A model generated the notes under the pieces. That model saw only the letters and a list, made by a program, of their open reading frames with translations, searched no databases and had not been told where the DNA came from. Positions 34,743 to 43,405 of a DNA stretch of 64,000 bases are shown here, in pieces. The translations under genes and the position numbers were made by a program. The stretch is from NCBI RefSeq assembly GCF_041435115.1, contig NZ_CP108047.1, positions 62,001 to 126,000 of the forward strand, given 5' to 3'. Position 1 is the first letter of the stretch. Each line of letters begins with the position of its first letter. The stretch is from Streptomyces sp. NBC_00289 (lineage in GTDB: Bacteria > Actinomycetota > Actinomycetes > Streptomycetales > Streptomycetaceae).

Positions 34743-36139
34743 GTGTCGAAGCTTACCGAGTGGGCGGACGGCCTGTCGTTGTCGGAGGGCGGGCGGAAGC
34801 TGGTGGGCAAGGCAGGGATCGTGCCGGTGCGGCGCCTGGCGGACAAGGTCGGCCTGACCGACACGCTGTCCTCGGCGTTGGTGCGACGGGACTTCCATCC
34901 GGTCCATGACCGGGGCGGGGTGCTGGTATCGGCGGCGTGTGCGGTGCTGCTGGGGGCGCGTTCGATCGCCGGGATCGCGGTGATGCGGCAGGCAGCACTG
35001 GTACTCGGGCAGCCGGCCTTGGCCTCCACGCTGTACCGCACCCTGGACCAGATCGGCCCGGTCCAGCTCACCAAGATCGCCTCGGCGCGGGCGAAGGTCC
35101 GCTCCCGGGTGCACGACCTGCGGGACCTGCGGCCGGGCGGCTTTCCGTGGATACGCGTGGATGGCAGGGAGCTGACCGGCTGGACGGTGCTGGACATCGA
35201 TGCCTCCTTCGTGCCCGCCCACTCCGAGAAGGAGGGCGCCGAACCGCATCGCAAGGGTTTCGGCCTGCACCCGCTGCTGGTGTTCCTGGACAACACCGAC
35301 GAGCACCTGGTGTGCCGCCTGCGCCCGGGCTCGGCCGGCGCGAACACCGCGAGCGACCACATTGAGGTCGCCACCGAGGCCGTGCGGCAGCTGCCGACCC
35401 GCCGCCGCAGGAAAGTCCTCTTCCGTGCCGACGGCGCGGGCGCGACGAAGCAATGGCTGGCCTGGATCGCCTCCGGCGGCGGCAACAAGGCCCACACCTG
35501 GGAATACTCGGTCGGCTGGAGCCGGGACGAGGACTTTTGGAGTGGCCTGGCCAAGGTCCCCGAGAAGGCCTGGACACCCGCGCTCGACGCGAAGGGCGTC
35601 CCCCGCGAGGACGCCGCCCTGGTGGAGATCACCGACCTGCTCGACCTCAGCGAATGGCCGCCCGGTCTGCGGATCATCGTCCGGCGCGAGCCCGTCCACC
35701 CCAAGTACACCAAGGACTTGAAGCCCTACGAGCAGGCAACCGGCTTCCGCTACACGGTGATCGCCACGAACACGGTCGGCCGGCAGCTGCAGTGGCTCGA
35801 CGCCCGCCACCGCACCCACGCCCACGTCGAGTCCGGCATCCGACGCTCCAAGGCACTGACCCTGCTGCGACTGCCCTCGTTCAAATTCGCCCTCAACCAG
35901 GCCTGGTGCACCCTTCTCGCCACCGCCATGGACCTGCTGTCCTGGCTGCAGCTCCTCGCCCTCGACGGCCGTCTCGCCCGCGCCGAGCCCACGCCGTCCG
36001 CACCGACCTACTCGACGTCCCCGCCAAGCTGACCGACCACGCCCGCCGACGCGAGCTCAAGCTCGACCCCGCCTGGCCCGCCTCCCACCACGTCGTCACC
36101 GCATGGGACCGCATCCAGGCCCTGCCCGACCCCGGCTGA
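34743..36139 (+). pseudogene. IS1380-family transposase with C-terminal frameshift
   Basis: The main frame (429 residues to 36032) has the IS1380 blocks TGWTVLDIDASFVPAHSEKE (first Asp), RKVLFRADGAGATKQWLAWI (second Asp) and HRTHAHVESGIRRSKALTLL with the Glu. After LDGRLARAEP near 35990 it turns into non-family sequence, whereas the next frame continues AVRTDLLDVPAKLTDHARRR and WPASHHVVTAWDRIQALPDP to 36139, the expected C-terminus. The catalytic core is complete, so residual activity cannot be excluded. Possible end repeats begin GCCTCGA near 34677 and end TCGAGGC near 36338. Confidence 0.85.
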
Positions 36140-36339
36140 CCACCACGCCGCCACCCCAACACACCGGAAGGAGGAGACCCGCAGCACCCTCGGTGAGTGG
36201 ACACCGACGACCACCGCGACGACACGCGGCCCACCGACCTGACCCACGACTATCACCCCCTCAGAACGAACCATCAGGAACCGGACACCCCAGCCGAACC
36301 ACTCACGCCGGCGCGCGCACATGAATGATCGAGGCCAGA

Positions 36340-36827
36340 AGGCCCAGAACTACACCGTCCATACCACCGTCACATTCTTTGCCCACGGCCTCAATAGCCG
36401 CTCACGGCGCTAACGCAACGGTGTTGCCGCCAGGGATCACCCGAGGGAGTGGCGCGCGACCCCGTTGTCCGGACAGCCTCCCCCGGCTGTCGAGGCCCCG
36501 GGCATCTTCCCGGGCCCCGAGCCGTCACCGCCTGGCCACGACTCGCAGCAGGAGGCAGCATAGCCACACGCCACCCCGCGGTGACGTCCCGTCTCGTGGT
36601 GTAGCCGATCAAACTGGCGGAATCCCCAGGTCGCGGCCCGAATCGCCTTCGCTGGACGCCCTGTTGAGACATATGGAGCCGGGACCAGCGGTGATCGCCC
36701 CACCGCCCGCAGCGGCACGTACCGGACGGATCCGAAGCGGAGGCGACAGACCGTGATCGCCTACACCACGAAGGGGGACACGACCCACCCCGCTCCTGGG
36801 CGGTGCGCGGCACCACGCGAACCGTGC
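36340..36827. other. 488-bp region without a convincing gene, downstream of parB
   Basis: No ORF has protein-like character. The first parS-like palindrome lies at its right end. Any minus-strand parAB transcript would terminate here or in the adjacent spacer. Confidence 0.4.
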
Positions 36828-36846
36828 GTGCTTACGGCGTAAGCAC
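36828..36846. promoter_or_regulatory. parS-like 19-bp palindrome 1
   Basis: GTGCTTACGGCGTAAGCAC, a perfect 9-bp inverted repeat around one central base, just downstream of parB. It is the same sequence as the other two sites except for the central base. Its location around parAB makes it a likely ParB-binding centromere site. Confidence 0.75.
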
Positions 36847-36896
36847 CTCCTTTCTCGGCTGGCCAACACCTCGCGCTGCGGACAGCCATGGCGCAA

Positions 36897-36915
36897 GTGC
36901 TTACGACGTAAGCAC
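36897..36915. promoter_or_regulatory. parS-like 19-bp palindrome 2
   Basis: GTGCTTACGACGTAAGCAC, 69 bp from site 1 and 11 bp from the parB stop. It is probably a ParB-binding site. Confidence 0.75.
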
Positions 36916-36925
36916 TCAAGGGAAC

Positions 36926-37861
36926 TCACGCCTTGAGCAGCTCGATCAGTCTCTTTACCTGTTCCTGTGTCAGACGGCTGCGAAGCTCCAGTGCCAAGGC
37001 CTGCAGTTCGTCGTCTGAATCGACCGTGGCCTGCGCGGACTGCTTCTCTGTCGCCTCGGCTGCCTGATTGACAGCACCGTTTGTACGGGGCGAAGCGGGT
37101 TGCTCTGCCTTCTTCGTTCGTTCGCGCTTCTTGGCGGCGCGCTGCTGCAGTGCGTGTTCGGCGGCACTGTGCTGCTGCCGTTCAGGCAGCTGTCCGACTG
37201 TGCGGGCGACGTCCAAGGGAATCGTCTTCTCGGAGACGGCCTGCTTGAGCTCCGGGGTGAGATTGAGAAGGGCAAGTCTCTGGGTGACCCATCCGCTGGA
37301 CTTGCCGAGTGCTCGGGCGACCGCCCGCTGAGAGCCGTGCACTTCGACTAGGCGCTGCAGGGCTCGCGCTTCGTCGAGGGGTTCGAGGTCCTCGTGTTGT
37401 ACGGCTGCGGTGAGTGCGGTCTCCAGAAGGGTGTCCGCGTCTTCGGCGAGGGAGTCGTCGACGTGGACAGGGACGTCATCGAGGCCTGCGAGCCTCGCGC
37501 CGGCGAGGCGGCGGTTGCCGTCGACGACGACGTAGTGGGCCGACGTGAGGTCTGAGGCGCGCTCGGGATGGGCTGCCAGAAAGGCATCCCGGGTGACGAT
37601 GGTGAGGGGCTGAATGACGCCTTTGCCGGTGAGGCTGTCCGCCATCTCCTCTATGGCTGCGAGGGTGGCCCTTGGGTTGTAGGGGTTGGATGCCAGCTGG
37701 TCGAGGGGGACGCGGGGGGTTTCGTTGTGAGATGCGCTGTGGCTTGCGGGCGGTGCACTGGCCTGGCCGGCGAAGGCGGCGAAGCTGGCGGCGCGGCTGC
37801 TCATGGGCTGAGCTACTGCGTCGAAGGTGGCTGATCCACCGAGAGCGTCGGCTTTGCTCAT
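36926..37861 (-). CDS. parB: ParB/RepB/Spo0J-family partition protein
   Basis: A 311-residue centromere-binding protein. The ParB N-terminal CTPase-like domain is VPLDQLASNPYNPRATLAAI, then YVVVDGNRRLAGARLAGLDD (the GNRR box) near residue 120. The HTH core is LQRLVEVHGSQRAVARALGK followed by SSGWVTQRLALLNLTPELKQ. A charged linker (RAAKKRERTKKAEQ) leads to a C-terminal dimerization helix (LTQEQVKRLIELLKA). The ATG overlaps the parA stop as ATGA. It likely binds the three 19-bp palindromes nearby rather than the Streptomyces chromosomal parS. Confidence 0.92.
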   Translation of the reverse strand: MSKADALGGSATFDAVAQPMSSRAASFAAFAGQASAPPASHSASHNETPRVPLDQLASNPYNPRATLAAIEEMADSLTGKGVIQPLTIVTRDAFLAAHPERASDLTSAHYVVVDGNRRLAGARLAGLDDVPVHVDDSLAEDADTLLETALTAAVQHEDLEPLDEARALQRLVEVHGSQRAVARALGKSSGWVTQRLALLNLTPELKQAVSEKTIPLDVARTVGQLPERQQHSAAEHALQQRAAKKRERTKKAEQPASPRTNGAVNQAAEATEKQSAQATVDSDDELQALALELRSRLTQEQVKRLIELLKA

Positions 37862-39057
37862 GTCAGTCTCCGGGCGATCTCGCGCATGTGGTGAGCCTGG
37901 TCAGATTCGGGGGCGTAGGCAAGGAGTCCTCGTTGGAGCCGTACGGCTTCGCGTTGCTCCTTCAGGTCGCCGATGACGGCGAGCACAGGGGGTGTGCCGA
38001 GGCTCTTCCACTTCTCCAGCGAGGACGTGGCGATGTAACCGCGGCGCGAGTCGTACTTGTTGACCACGAGCCCGAGTTGATCGACCTCGATGTCGTAGTC
38101 GCCAGCGAGGGATACGACTTGGTTGATGAGCATGCCGTAGGCCTGTGCGGAGGTGTCCTCGGCTTCGACGGGGATGACCAGTCCGGAGGAGCTGGGCTTT
38201 TCGCCTTCGCGGCGGCGGCCGTAGTAGATGGCGGCGTCCATCGCTAGTCCGAGGCTGGGCGGCGAGTCGATGACGATGGCGTCGAAGTGCTCTTCCAGTG
38301 GCGCCAAGGCTCGCTCTAGCGCGGCGTGGCGAGGCCCGCGGAACATGGTGAGGCCGGAGTCGAGCAGGAAGGCGTCGAATGCTGCGGGCAGGATGCGTAG
38401 CCGGCCGCCGAAGCGTGCTTCCTCTATGCCGACGGTGAGGTCGATCAGAGGCGTACTCGCTTGCTCCCTGTTGAGCATGTGGGTGATGAGGCTTTCCGCG
38501 CCGGCGGGAATGGCCTTGAGGCCCAGTTGGTGGGAGAGGTGGCCTTGGGGGTCGTAGTCGACCATGAGGACGCGAAGGCCGAGCCGTGCGGCGGCCTGGG
38601 CGTGTCCAGCGGCATCCTGCTGGGGGTCTTCCGCGAGCGCCTGGGCGAGGCCGGCGGTGACGGCGGTCTTCCCGACTCCGCCTTTCTGGTTGCAGACGAT
38701 GATGCGGCGCGTTGGCGGGGTGTCGTCATCTGCGGGGTTCTGCTCCAGCCAGAGCGCGACGGCCTGGGCGAGGCCTTGAATGTAGGAGACGCCTCTGGTA
38801 ACGCAATCTTGCTTGAAAGCGTCGTAGAGGCCTTCCGGCAGCCAGGTTCCGAACGACTCGGCTCCTGCTGTGTCAACCGTAGGGAAAAGCTCCAGGGAAG
38901 CACGCCATGCCTGAATGCCGTTAGTAACGGCGTCCTGGACGTCAACACTTAGCTGCGCTGCCCGGACTTTGAGGGCTTGTCGGAGGGATGCGGGCAGCTT
39001 GGACACGAGCTTCTCCCGCTCACCTCCCGATGTTGGAGATGCCATGCGCGGCAGCAT
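37858..39057 (-). CDS. parA: ParA-family partition ATPase
   Basis: 399 residues. An N-terminal extension (~1-115) includes a ribbon/HTH-like region (KLPASLRQALKVRAAQLSVD). The deviant Walker A motif follows, IIVCNQKGGVGKTAVTAGLA (~128), then the A' box VLMVDYDPQGHLSHQLG and Walker B DAIVIDSPPSLGLAMDAAIY. The long N-terminus is typical of plasmid (type Ia) ParA proteins that also bind DNA and repress their own promoter. MASPTSGG at 39045 is an alternative start. It forms an operon with parB. Confidence 0.92.
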   Translation of the reverse strand: MLPRMASPTSGGEREKLVSKLPASLRQALKVRAAQLSVDVQDAVTNGIQAWRASLELFPTVDTAGAESFGTWLPEGLYDAFKQDCVTRGVSYIQGLAQAVALWLEQNPADDDTPPTRRIIVCNQKGGVGKTAVTAGLAQALAEDPQQDAAGHAQAAARLGLRVLMVDYDPQGHLSHQLGLKAIPAGAESLITHMLNREQASTPLIDLTVGIEEARFGGRLRILPAAFDAFLLDSGLTMFRGPRHAALERALAPLEEHFDAIVIDSPPSLGLAMDAAIYYGRRREGEKPSSSGLVIPVEAEDTSAQAYGMLINQVVSLAGDYDIEVDQLGLVVNKYDSRRGYIATSSLEKWKSLGTPPVLAVIGDLKEQREAVRLQRGLLAYAPESDQAHHMREIARRLT

Positions 39058-39133
39058 ACTGCCGTCTTTGATCGAATCCCGTCAGGAGGATCGCATTTTT
39101 CACCTGTCTTGGCGTTAGCTCCTACCTGTTGGG

Positions 39134-39152
39134 GTGCTTACGCCGTAAGCAC
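39134..39152. promoter_or_regulatory. parS-like 19-bp palindrome 3
   Basis: GTGCTTACGCCGTAAGCAC, extended by GGG/CCC to a 25-bp palindrome, 77 bp upstream of parA. The position would let bound ParB influence the par promoter. Confidence 0.75.
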
Positions 39153-39243
39153 CCCCAACGCCATCGCAGGCTGGGGACCGTTCTAGGGATACGGACGCAG
39201 AACGAGGCCGGCAGGCCTCGCCAACTGCCGCACCCCCGAACGC

Positions 39244-39289
39244 AAAAAAGGCCCCCGTGGTATCCGCTTCGGGCGGATACCACGGGGCC
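39244..39289 (-). terminator. Rho-independent terminator for the 39.3-40.3 kb genes
   Basis: A long stem (GTGGTATCCGC paired with GCGGATACCAC, extended by GGCCCC) with a TTCG-type loop. On the minus strand it is followed by TTTTTT (39249-39244). It starts only 5 bp after the ancestral stop of the Pycsar-effector-like gene and insulates it from parAB. Confidence 0.85.
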
Positions 39290-39293
39290 AGTC

Positions 39294-39830
39294 TCAGAGG
39301 GCGAGGGCGGCGGCCAGGCCGAGCAGGGGGAGAGCAGCGAGGGTCAGGTTGACCGCTGGTTGACCGCGCGTCGTAGCTGCGTGAACTTGGCGACGGCGAT
39401 CGTGGACAGGACTCGGATGCGGGCGGCTCGGGTGTCGCCGTCCATGCTCGCCAGGATCTCGGCATCGTCCAGTCGTGCCCAGTAGGGGAAGCTGGCGCGG
39501 TCGTCGCCGCCGAGGCGGGGCCGAGCGACTAGGAGCAGCAGGACCGCAGCCACGCCCAAGGTGAGGACTGCGAGCGCGCCGACAGCCTTGACTGCGGTGG
39601 GTAAGGAGTTGTCGGCGACGGAGGTGAGACCGGCGAGGACTGCGCCGTTGAAGGCGAGCAGGAGGGACGCCTTCCCGTCCGTGCGCGTACTCCAATAATC
39701 TCGCCGGCCAGCTGGTGCAGGCGTTGTCCAGGTTTCGGTCCGCGTCGACGGTGGCGGTGTCGGGGCCCGCCGTTGCGGTGGGTACGGGATGGGTGCGGGA
39801 GGACCAGGCAAGGGCCATGGGTGAGTGCTC
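39294..39830 (-). pseudogene. Pycsar-effector-like (PycTM) membrane protein, frameshifted
   Basis: The conserved core is DGKASLLLAFNGAVLAGLTS, a TM segment (VGALAVLTLGVAAVLLLLVA), RPRLGGDDRASFPYWARL and RVLSTIAVAKFTQLRRAVN. This is the pattern of Streptomyces proteins annotated as Pycsar-system effectors. The final TM helix (LTLAALPLLGLAAALAL) is out of frame because of an 11-bp tandem duplication at 39346-39367. As read, the protein ends at NQRST (39344). The N-terminal part (LHQLAGEI, NLDN) is also split between frames. No pyrimidine cyclase gene is adjacent. Confidence 0.75.
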
Positions 39831-39845
39831 CTTCGGCCAGCTTGT

Positions 39846-40304
39846 TCAGGCGGCAAGGTGATGGGTGGTGGTGGCGGCGGGCAGGGTGTAGGTGCCGGGT
39901 GCGGCGGGGGTCCCGTCGAAACACTCCAGGCAGGACCCCAAGGTCTTCAGCGGGAGGCAGTGGAGGTACCGCCGGCCACAGGGGCCGGGACATGTCTGGC
40001 GCTTGGCCATCGCCTTGTCGAGCGCGGCTTCCTTCGCGAGCGTCATCGCGAACTTCGGCTGCGCCAGGTCGATCCGGTACAGCCACGCGAAGCGCTTGCC
40101 GCCGCGGCACTCGATCCGTGCGACGAGCTCCTGGCCGCCGGGGCGCAGTCCCATCTCCCGCAGCTGGCGGCGGGTCGCGAGGGTGGCGCGCCCGGCCTGC
40201 TTCCACCGGAAGACCGGTAAGGAGCCGTCGCCGGGGCCGTGCGGGTCGACGTCGACCGCCACGGCCGGACACGTCCCGAACCGGATCACATCCCCAAGAC
40301 TCAC
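39846..40304 (-). CDS. RRQRL-motif zinc-binding protein
   Basis: 152 residues. The motif region reads LATRRQLREMGLRPGGQELV, followed by ARIECRGGKRFAWLYRIDLA, a linker with LDKAMAKRQTC, and Cys pairs in TCPGPCGRRYLHC and LGSCLECFDG. This matches small actinobacterial proteins annotated as RRQRL motif-containing zinc-binding proteins, common on plasmids. It is followed within a few bases by the PycTM-like gene on the same strand. Confidence 0.8.
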   Translation of the reverse strand: MSLGDVIRFGTCPAVAVDVDPHGPGDGSLPVFRWKQAGRATLATRRQLREMGLRPGGQELVARIECRGGKRFAWLYRIDLAQPKFAMTLAKEAALDKAMAKRQTCPGPCGRRYLHCLPLKTLGSCLECFDGTPAAPGTYTLPAATTTHHLAA

Positions 40305-40448
40305 TCAACCTAACGCCCGTCAAAGATCAGTCCCTCCCCTCCGCAAATGAATCAAAGGGTCGAATTAAGTACTGATCACTCCACTCGTGCTTGCCAGGCG
40401 GACGTATACCCTTGAGGTCTTACTCTCTTCAGAAGGGGAATTATCTCA

Positions 40449-41684
40449 ATGCGTGGGTTTATCTCGAAGGTGGCGCAGACAGCGCTGTCGGTGGTGGTGT
40501 TGGGAGGTACGGCCTTTTCTCTCGGCGGGCCCGCTCAAGCGGCTGACGTACTGGAGCAGATTCAGCAGGTCGCTGGTGGATCGGCGTGGGGTTATGTCAG
40601 TACCTCCGACATGTTTCACATCGATAGCGGATCGGGGTACGTCGCAGCGCCCAGCACTCAGGCGGGGAGCAGCAACTACGGCTCCGTTGATGTCCGTCGG
40701 CAAGCGGGATCAGCCCACAAGTACACTGTTCGTTTCGCTGGACTAGGCGCACAGCAGGACCAGGTCATGCCTGGGGTGGTGCATGTCACCAAGAGTTTGT
40801 ATCAGGTCCCTTCGCCCGGGACCTCGCTGAATAGCAACGGGGACTGCATTCCCTCTTCGCCCTACTCATCCGACGGTGACCTTTTGGTCGATGTCCGGTG
40901 CTATGACCGCGACAATCGTCCCGATATGAACGCCAACTTCGCCCTCACCTATGCGCAAGGAGCTGGCATAGAAGGGGCGGGGGACAGAACGATAGTGCGG
41001 GTCGACAATCCCCCTGCACCCCTCGAGACTGCACCTGTACAGCCGCCCGTGCAGGCGAGCACAACGGGCCAGCCGGCGAAGGTCCTCACCGCAGGAGAGT
41101 GGGGCAGCTATATCGTCAAACTGCCTGTCCTCGCGGGGCCTTCGTCCTTCACCGTGACGGCCATTGGCGATTCTGGATCCGATAAGTCGTGCAACCTCGG
41201 CAGTACCGCTGTGGTGTTCGGTTCGCCTGCCGTGCAAGAGGTGCGGATCAAGTGCTTTAACCCCCGGACGGGGGCACCGGTGACGTCAGGGTTTTCTCTG
41301 ACGCATGTAGCGCAGACGAACCTCGTGGGTGCCCGCAGCCGTCTCTCCGCTGCCCATGTGTGGGTGCCGCTGGTCCCTGTGAGTGACGACGTGACTTCGC
41401 CGTCGATCCGCTACAACCGAATTTACGGGGCGGAATCCGGGCAGGTCTTGGTGCTGCATGCAGCAAAGGGTAAGTACAGTGTTTTGCTCGGCAACCAGCA
41501 GTGGAGCATCTCTCATAGTCCGATCGTTATGGTGACCGCGCAGCAGAGCACGGCGTCTTGCCTAGTAGAACCTACCAACCACATTCAGAACGGCCCCTTC
41601 CAGACCGCATTCATCGTCTGCCGGGACGGCCAAAGGAATTATGTGGACACTGGCTTCCACCTTGCTTTCATGGCTACGCAATAG
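40449..41684 (+). CDS. secreted triple-repeat protein of unknown function
   Basis: 411 residues with a clear Sec signal peptide (basic MRGFISK, hydrophobic TALSVVVLGGTAFSLGG, cleavage after AQA ~31). The mature part holds three degenerate ~120-residue repeats. Their ends correspond: VDVRCYDRDNRPDMNANFAL, VRIKCFNPRTGAPVTSGFSL and AFIVCRDGQRNYVDTGFHLA. Each has an earlier partner Cys (GDCIPSS, DKSCNLGS, TASCLVEP), so one disulfide per repeat is likely. RBS is AAGGGG. GC content is lower than in neighbouring genes. No family recognised; an extracellular role is inferred. Confidence 0.8.
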   Translation: MRGFISKVAQTALSVVVLGGTAFSLGGPAQAADVLEQIQQVAGGSAWGYVSTSDMFHIDSGSGYVAAPSTQAGSSNYGSVDVRRQAGSAHKYTVRFAGLGAQQDQVMPGVVHVTKSLYQVPSPGTSLNSNGDCIPSSPYSSDGDLLVDVRCYDRDNRPDMNANFALTYAQGAGIEGAGDRTIVRVDNPPAPLETAPVQPPVQASTTGQPAKVLTAGEWGSYIVKLPVLAGPSSFTVTAIGDSGSDKSCNLGSTAVVFGSPAVQEVRIKCFNPRTGAPVTSGFSLTHVAQTNLVGARSRLSAAHVWVPLVPVSDDVTSPSIRYNRIYGAESGQVLVLHAAKGKYSVLLGNQQWSISHSPIVMVTAQQSTASCLVEPTNHIQNGPFQTAFIVCRDGQRNYVDTGFHLAFMATQ

Positions 41685-41871
41685 CTGGTGATGCCCTGAA
41701 GGCTAGTCATAAGCCCTGTTTGGTGCGCCGCCCTTGGTCAGCAGCGACGGCCCCGCTCGATAGCCTGACGAGTTCTCACACACGACAGGCACTACTGGGC
41801 GGGGCCGGCAAGCACCGCAACACCCAGGGGCATTTCAAAGGGCGTTGTCAGACATCCCATGGCGTTGGGTG

Positions 41872-43075
41872 TCAACTCGTGGCGAGGTTGGCGTGGTGGG
41901 CCCAGGCGGTGGCCTCGTCGTAGCGGGTGCGGGTCTTGAGGCATCCGTGGAGGATGCCGACGAGGCGGTTGCCGACCTGACGCAGGGCGGGGTTGTAGTC
42001 GAGTTCGCGGGCTCGCTGCTTGTTGTAGTAGCGGCGGACTCCGGGTGAGTTCTGCAGCGCGCAGAACGCCTGGCGCTGCAGTGCGTCGGCGAGGCGGTTG
42101 TTGCGGACGAAGCGGGCCTGGACGGTGTGGCTCCTGCCGGAAGCGTGGGTGACCGGGCTGGTGCCGGCGTAGTTCTTGCGTGCCTTCGCGGACGCGTAGC
42201 GGGCGGGGTCGTCCCCGAAACTCGGCGAGCACCCGGGCCCGGACGATCTCGCCGATGCCGGGCATCGACAGGTAGATCTCAGCGTCCGGGTGTGCCCGAA
42301 AATGTGCCTTCACTTCACCCTCCAACGTGTCTATCTGCTCGTTGAGGGCAATCAGCAGCCGGGCGTGCGCGGTCGCCGCGGCTGCGTAGGCGGCGGTCAC
42401 CGGGGCCGCGACGTCGAGCTGGGGCTCGCGCAGCGCGGCCGTGATCGCCGCGGCCCTCTGGTCGCGGTTGCGGCGGCGGTGCCGGGCCAGCACCGCGGTG
42501 ATCTGCTGTTTCGTCAGCTTCGACGCCCGCTCGGGTGGGGGGGGGCCTTGACCAGCAGTTCCAGGGCGTTGGTGCTGGTCAGCTCCAAGCTGGCGTAGGC
42601 AGTGAGCGCGCCGGGGAAGTACTCGCGCAGCGTGTTCCGCAGGCGCTGGAAGGTGCGGGTGCGTTCCCAGATCAGGGTGTGATGGGCGCGGGCGACGACC
42701 TTGACGGCCTGGGCCTGCTCGCTGTCCCGGCGATCGGCCGTAACTGATCGCGGTCGATGCGGACCATGTCCGCGAGCGCGTGCGCGTCGCCCTTGTCGCT
42801 CTTCGCGCCGGAGGTGCCGTAGCGTTCCTTGAACCGGGCCGCCTGCCGTGGGTTGACCGCATAGACCTGGTAGCCAACCGCGAGCAGGGCCTGCACCCAC
42901 GGCCCGTGGTCGGTCTCGATCCCGACCACTACCTGCCCCGGCTCCAGGTCCTGGCCACCGTACCGGGCGACCAGGGCGTGCAGCTTGGCGATCCCTTCGA
43001 CACCCTCCATCAGCCGGGCGGTCCCGAGCCTGCGGCTCGAACCGTCCTGGACCTCGACATCATGGTGGTCTACAC
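41872..43075 (-). pseudogene. IS110-family transposase with several frameshifts
   Basis: Pieces in order are VDHHDVEVQDG (RuvC-like DEDD start), then KLHALVARYGGQDLEPGQVV, YGTSGAKSDKGDAHALADMV, in a second frame TLIWERTRTFQRLRNTLREY, in a third EIYLSMPGIGEIVRARVLAE (helix-hairpin-helix), then the tail RYDEATAWAHHANLATS. At least three frameshifts separate them. Catalytic Ser-domain residues cannot be placed with certainty. It is inactive. Confidence 0.85.
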
Positions 43076-43079
43076 GTAT

Positions 43080-43405
43080 GTCACGTGTTCCTCTCGCCTG
43101 CTGGAATAACAGCTGAGCGCCGTCGCCGCGGACCGGCTCGACGAGAGTCCGCTACACGAGGACTCCTCGGTCTGGCCGTCGCGGTGCGCGCTGACCTCGC
43201 AGACAGAGGATCCTGTCGGCTGGTCTGTTGAACTGCTCAGCCGTACGCCACGTACCAGTCGCTGTGGGTGGCAGTCTGCCGCCCGGCGTAATACCAGGGA
43301 ACGGGTCGGCGGGCATACGCCTGTCGCAGGTACATCGCGCAACGACCGCAAGGCGTCGACGGCGGGCGTCAAACCGGTGCCCAAAGGAAGGGTTGAACGA
43401 TTCCA
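43080..43405. other. 326-bp spacer without a gene
   Basis: The spacer separates the IS110 relic from the acyltransferase gene. No ORF or strong hairpin stands out. An AGGAAGGG stretch at 43385-43392 may be the acyltransferase ribosome binding site, 13 bp before its GTG. Confidence 0.4.

Noticed and set aside
36828..39152. Conserved bacterial chromosomal parS (GTTTCACGTGAAAC)
   Set aside because: Not seen near parAB; the palindromes found have an unrelated sequence.
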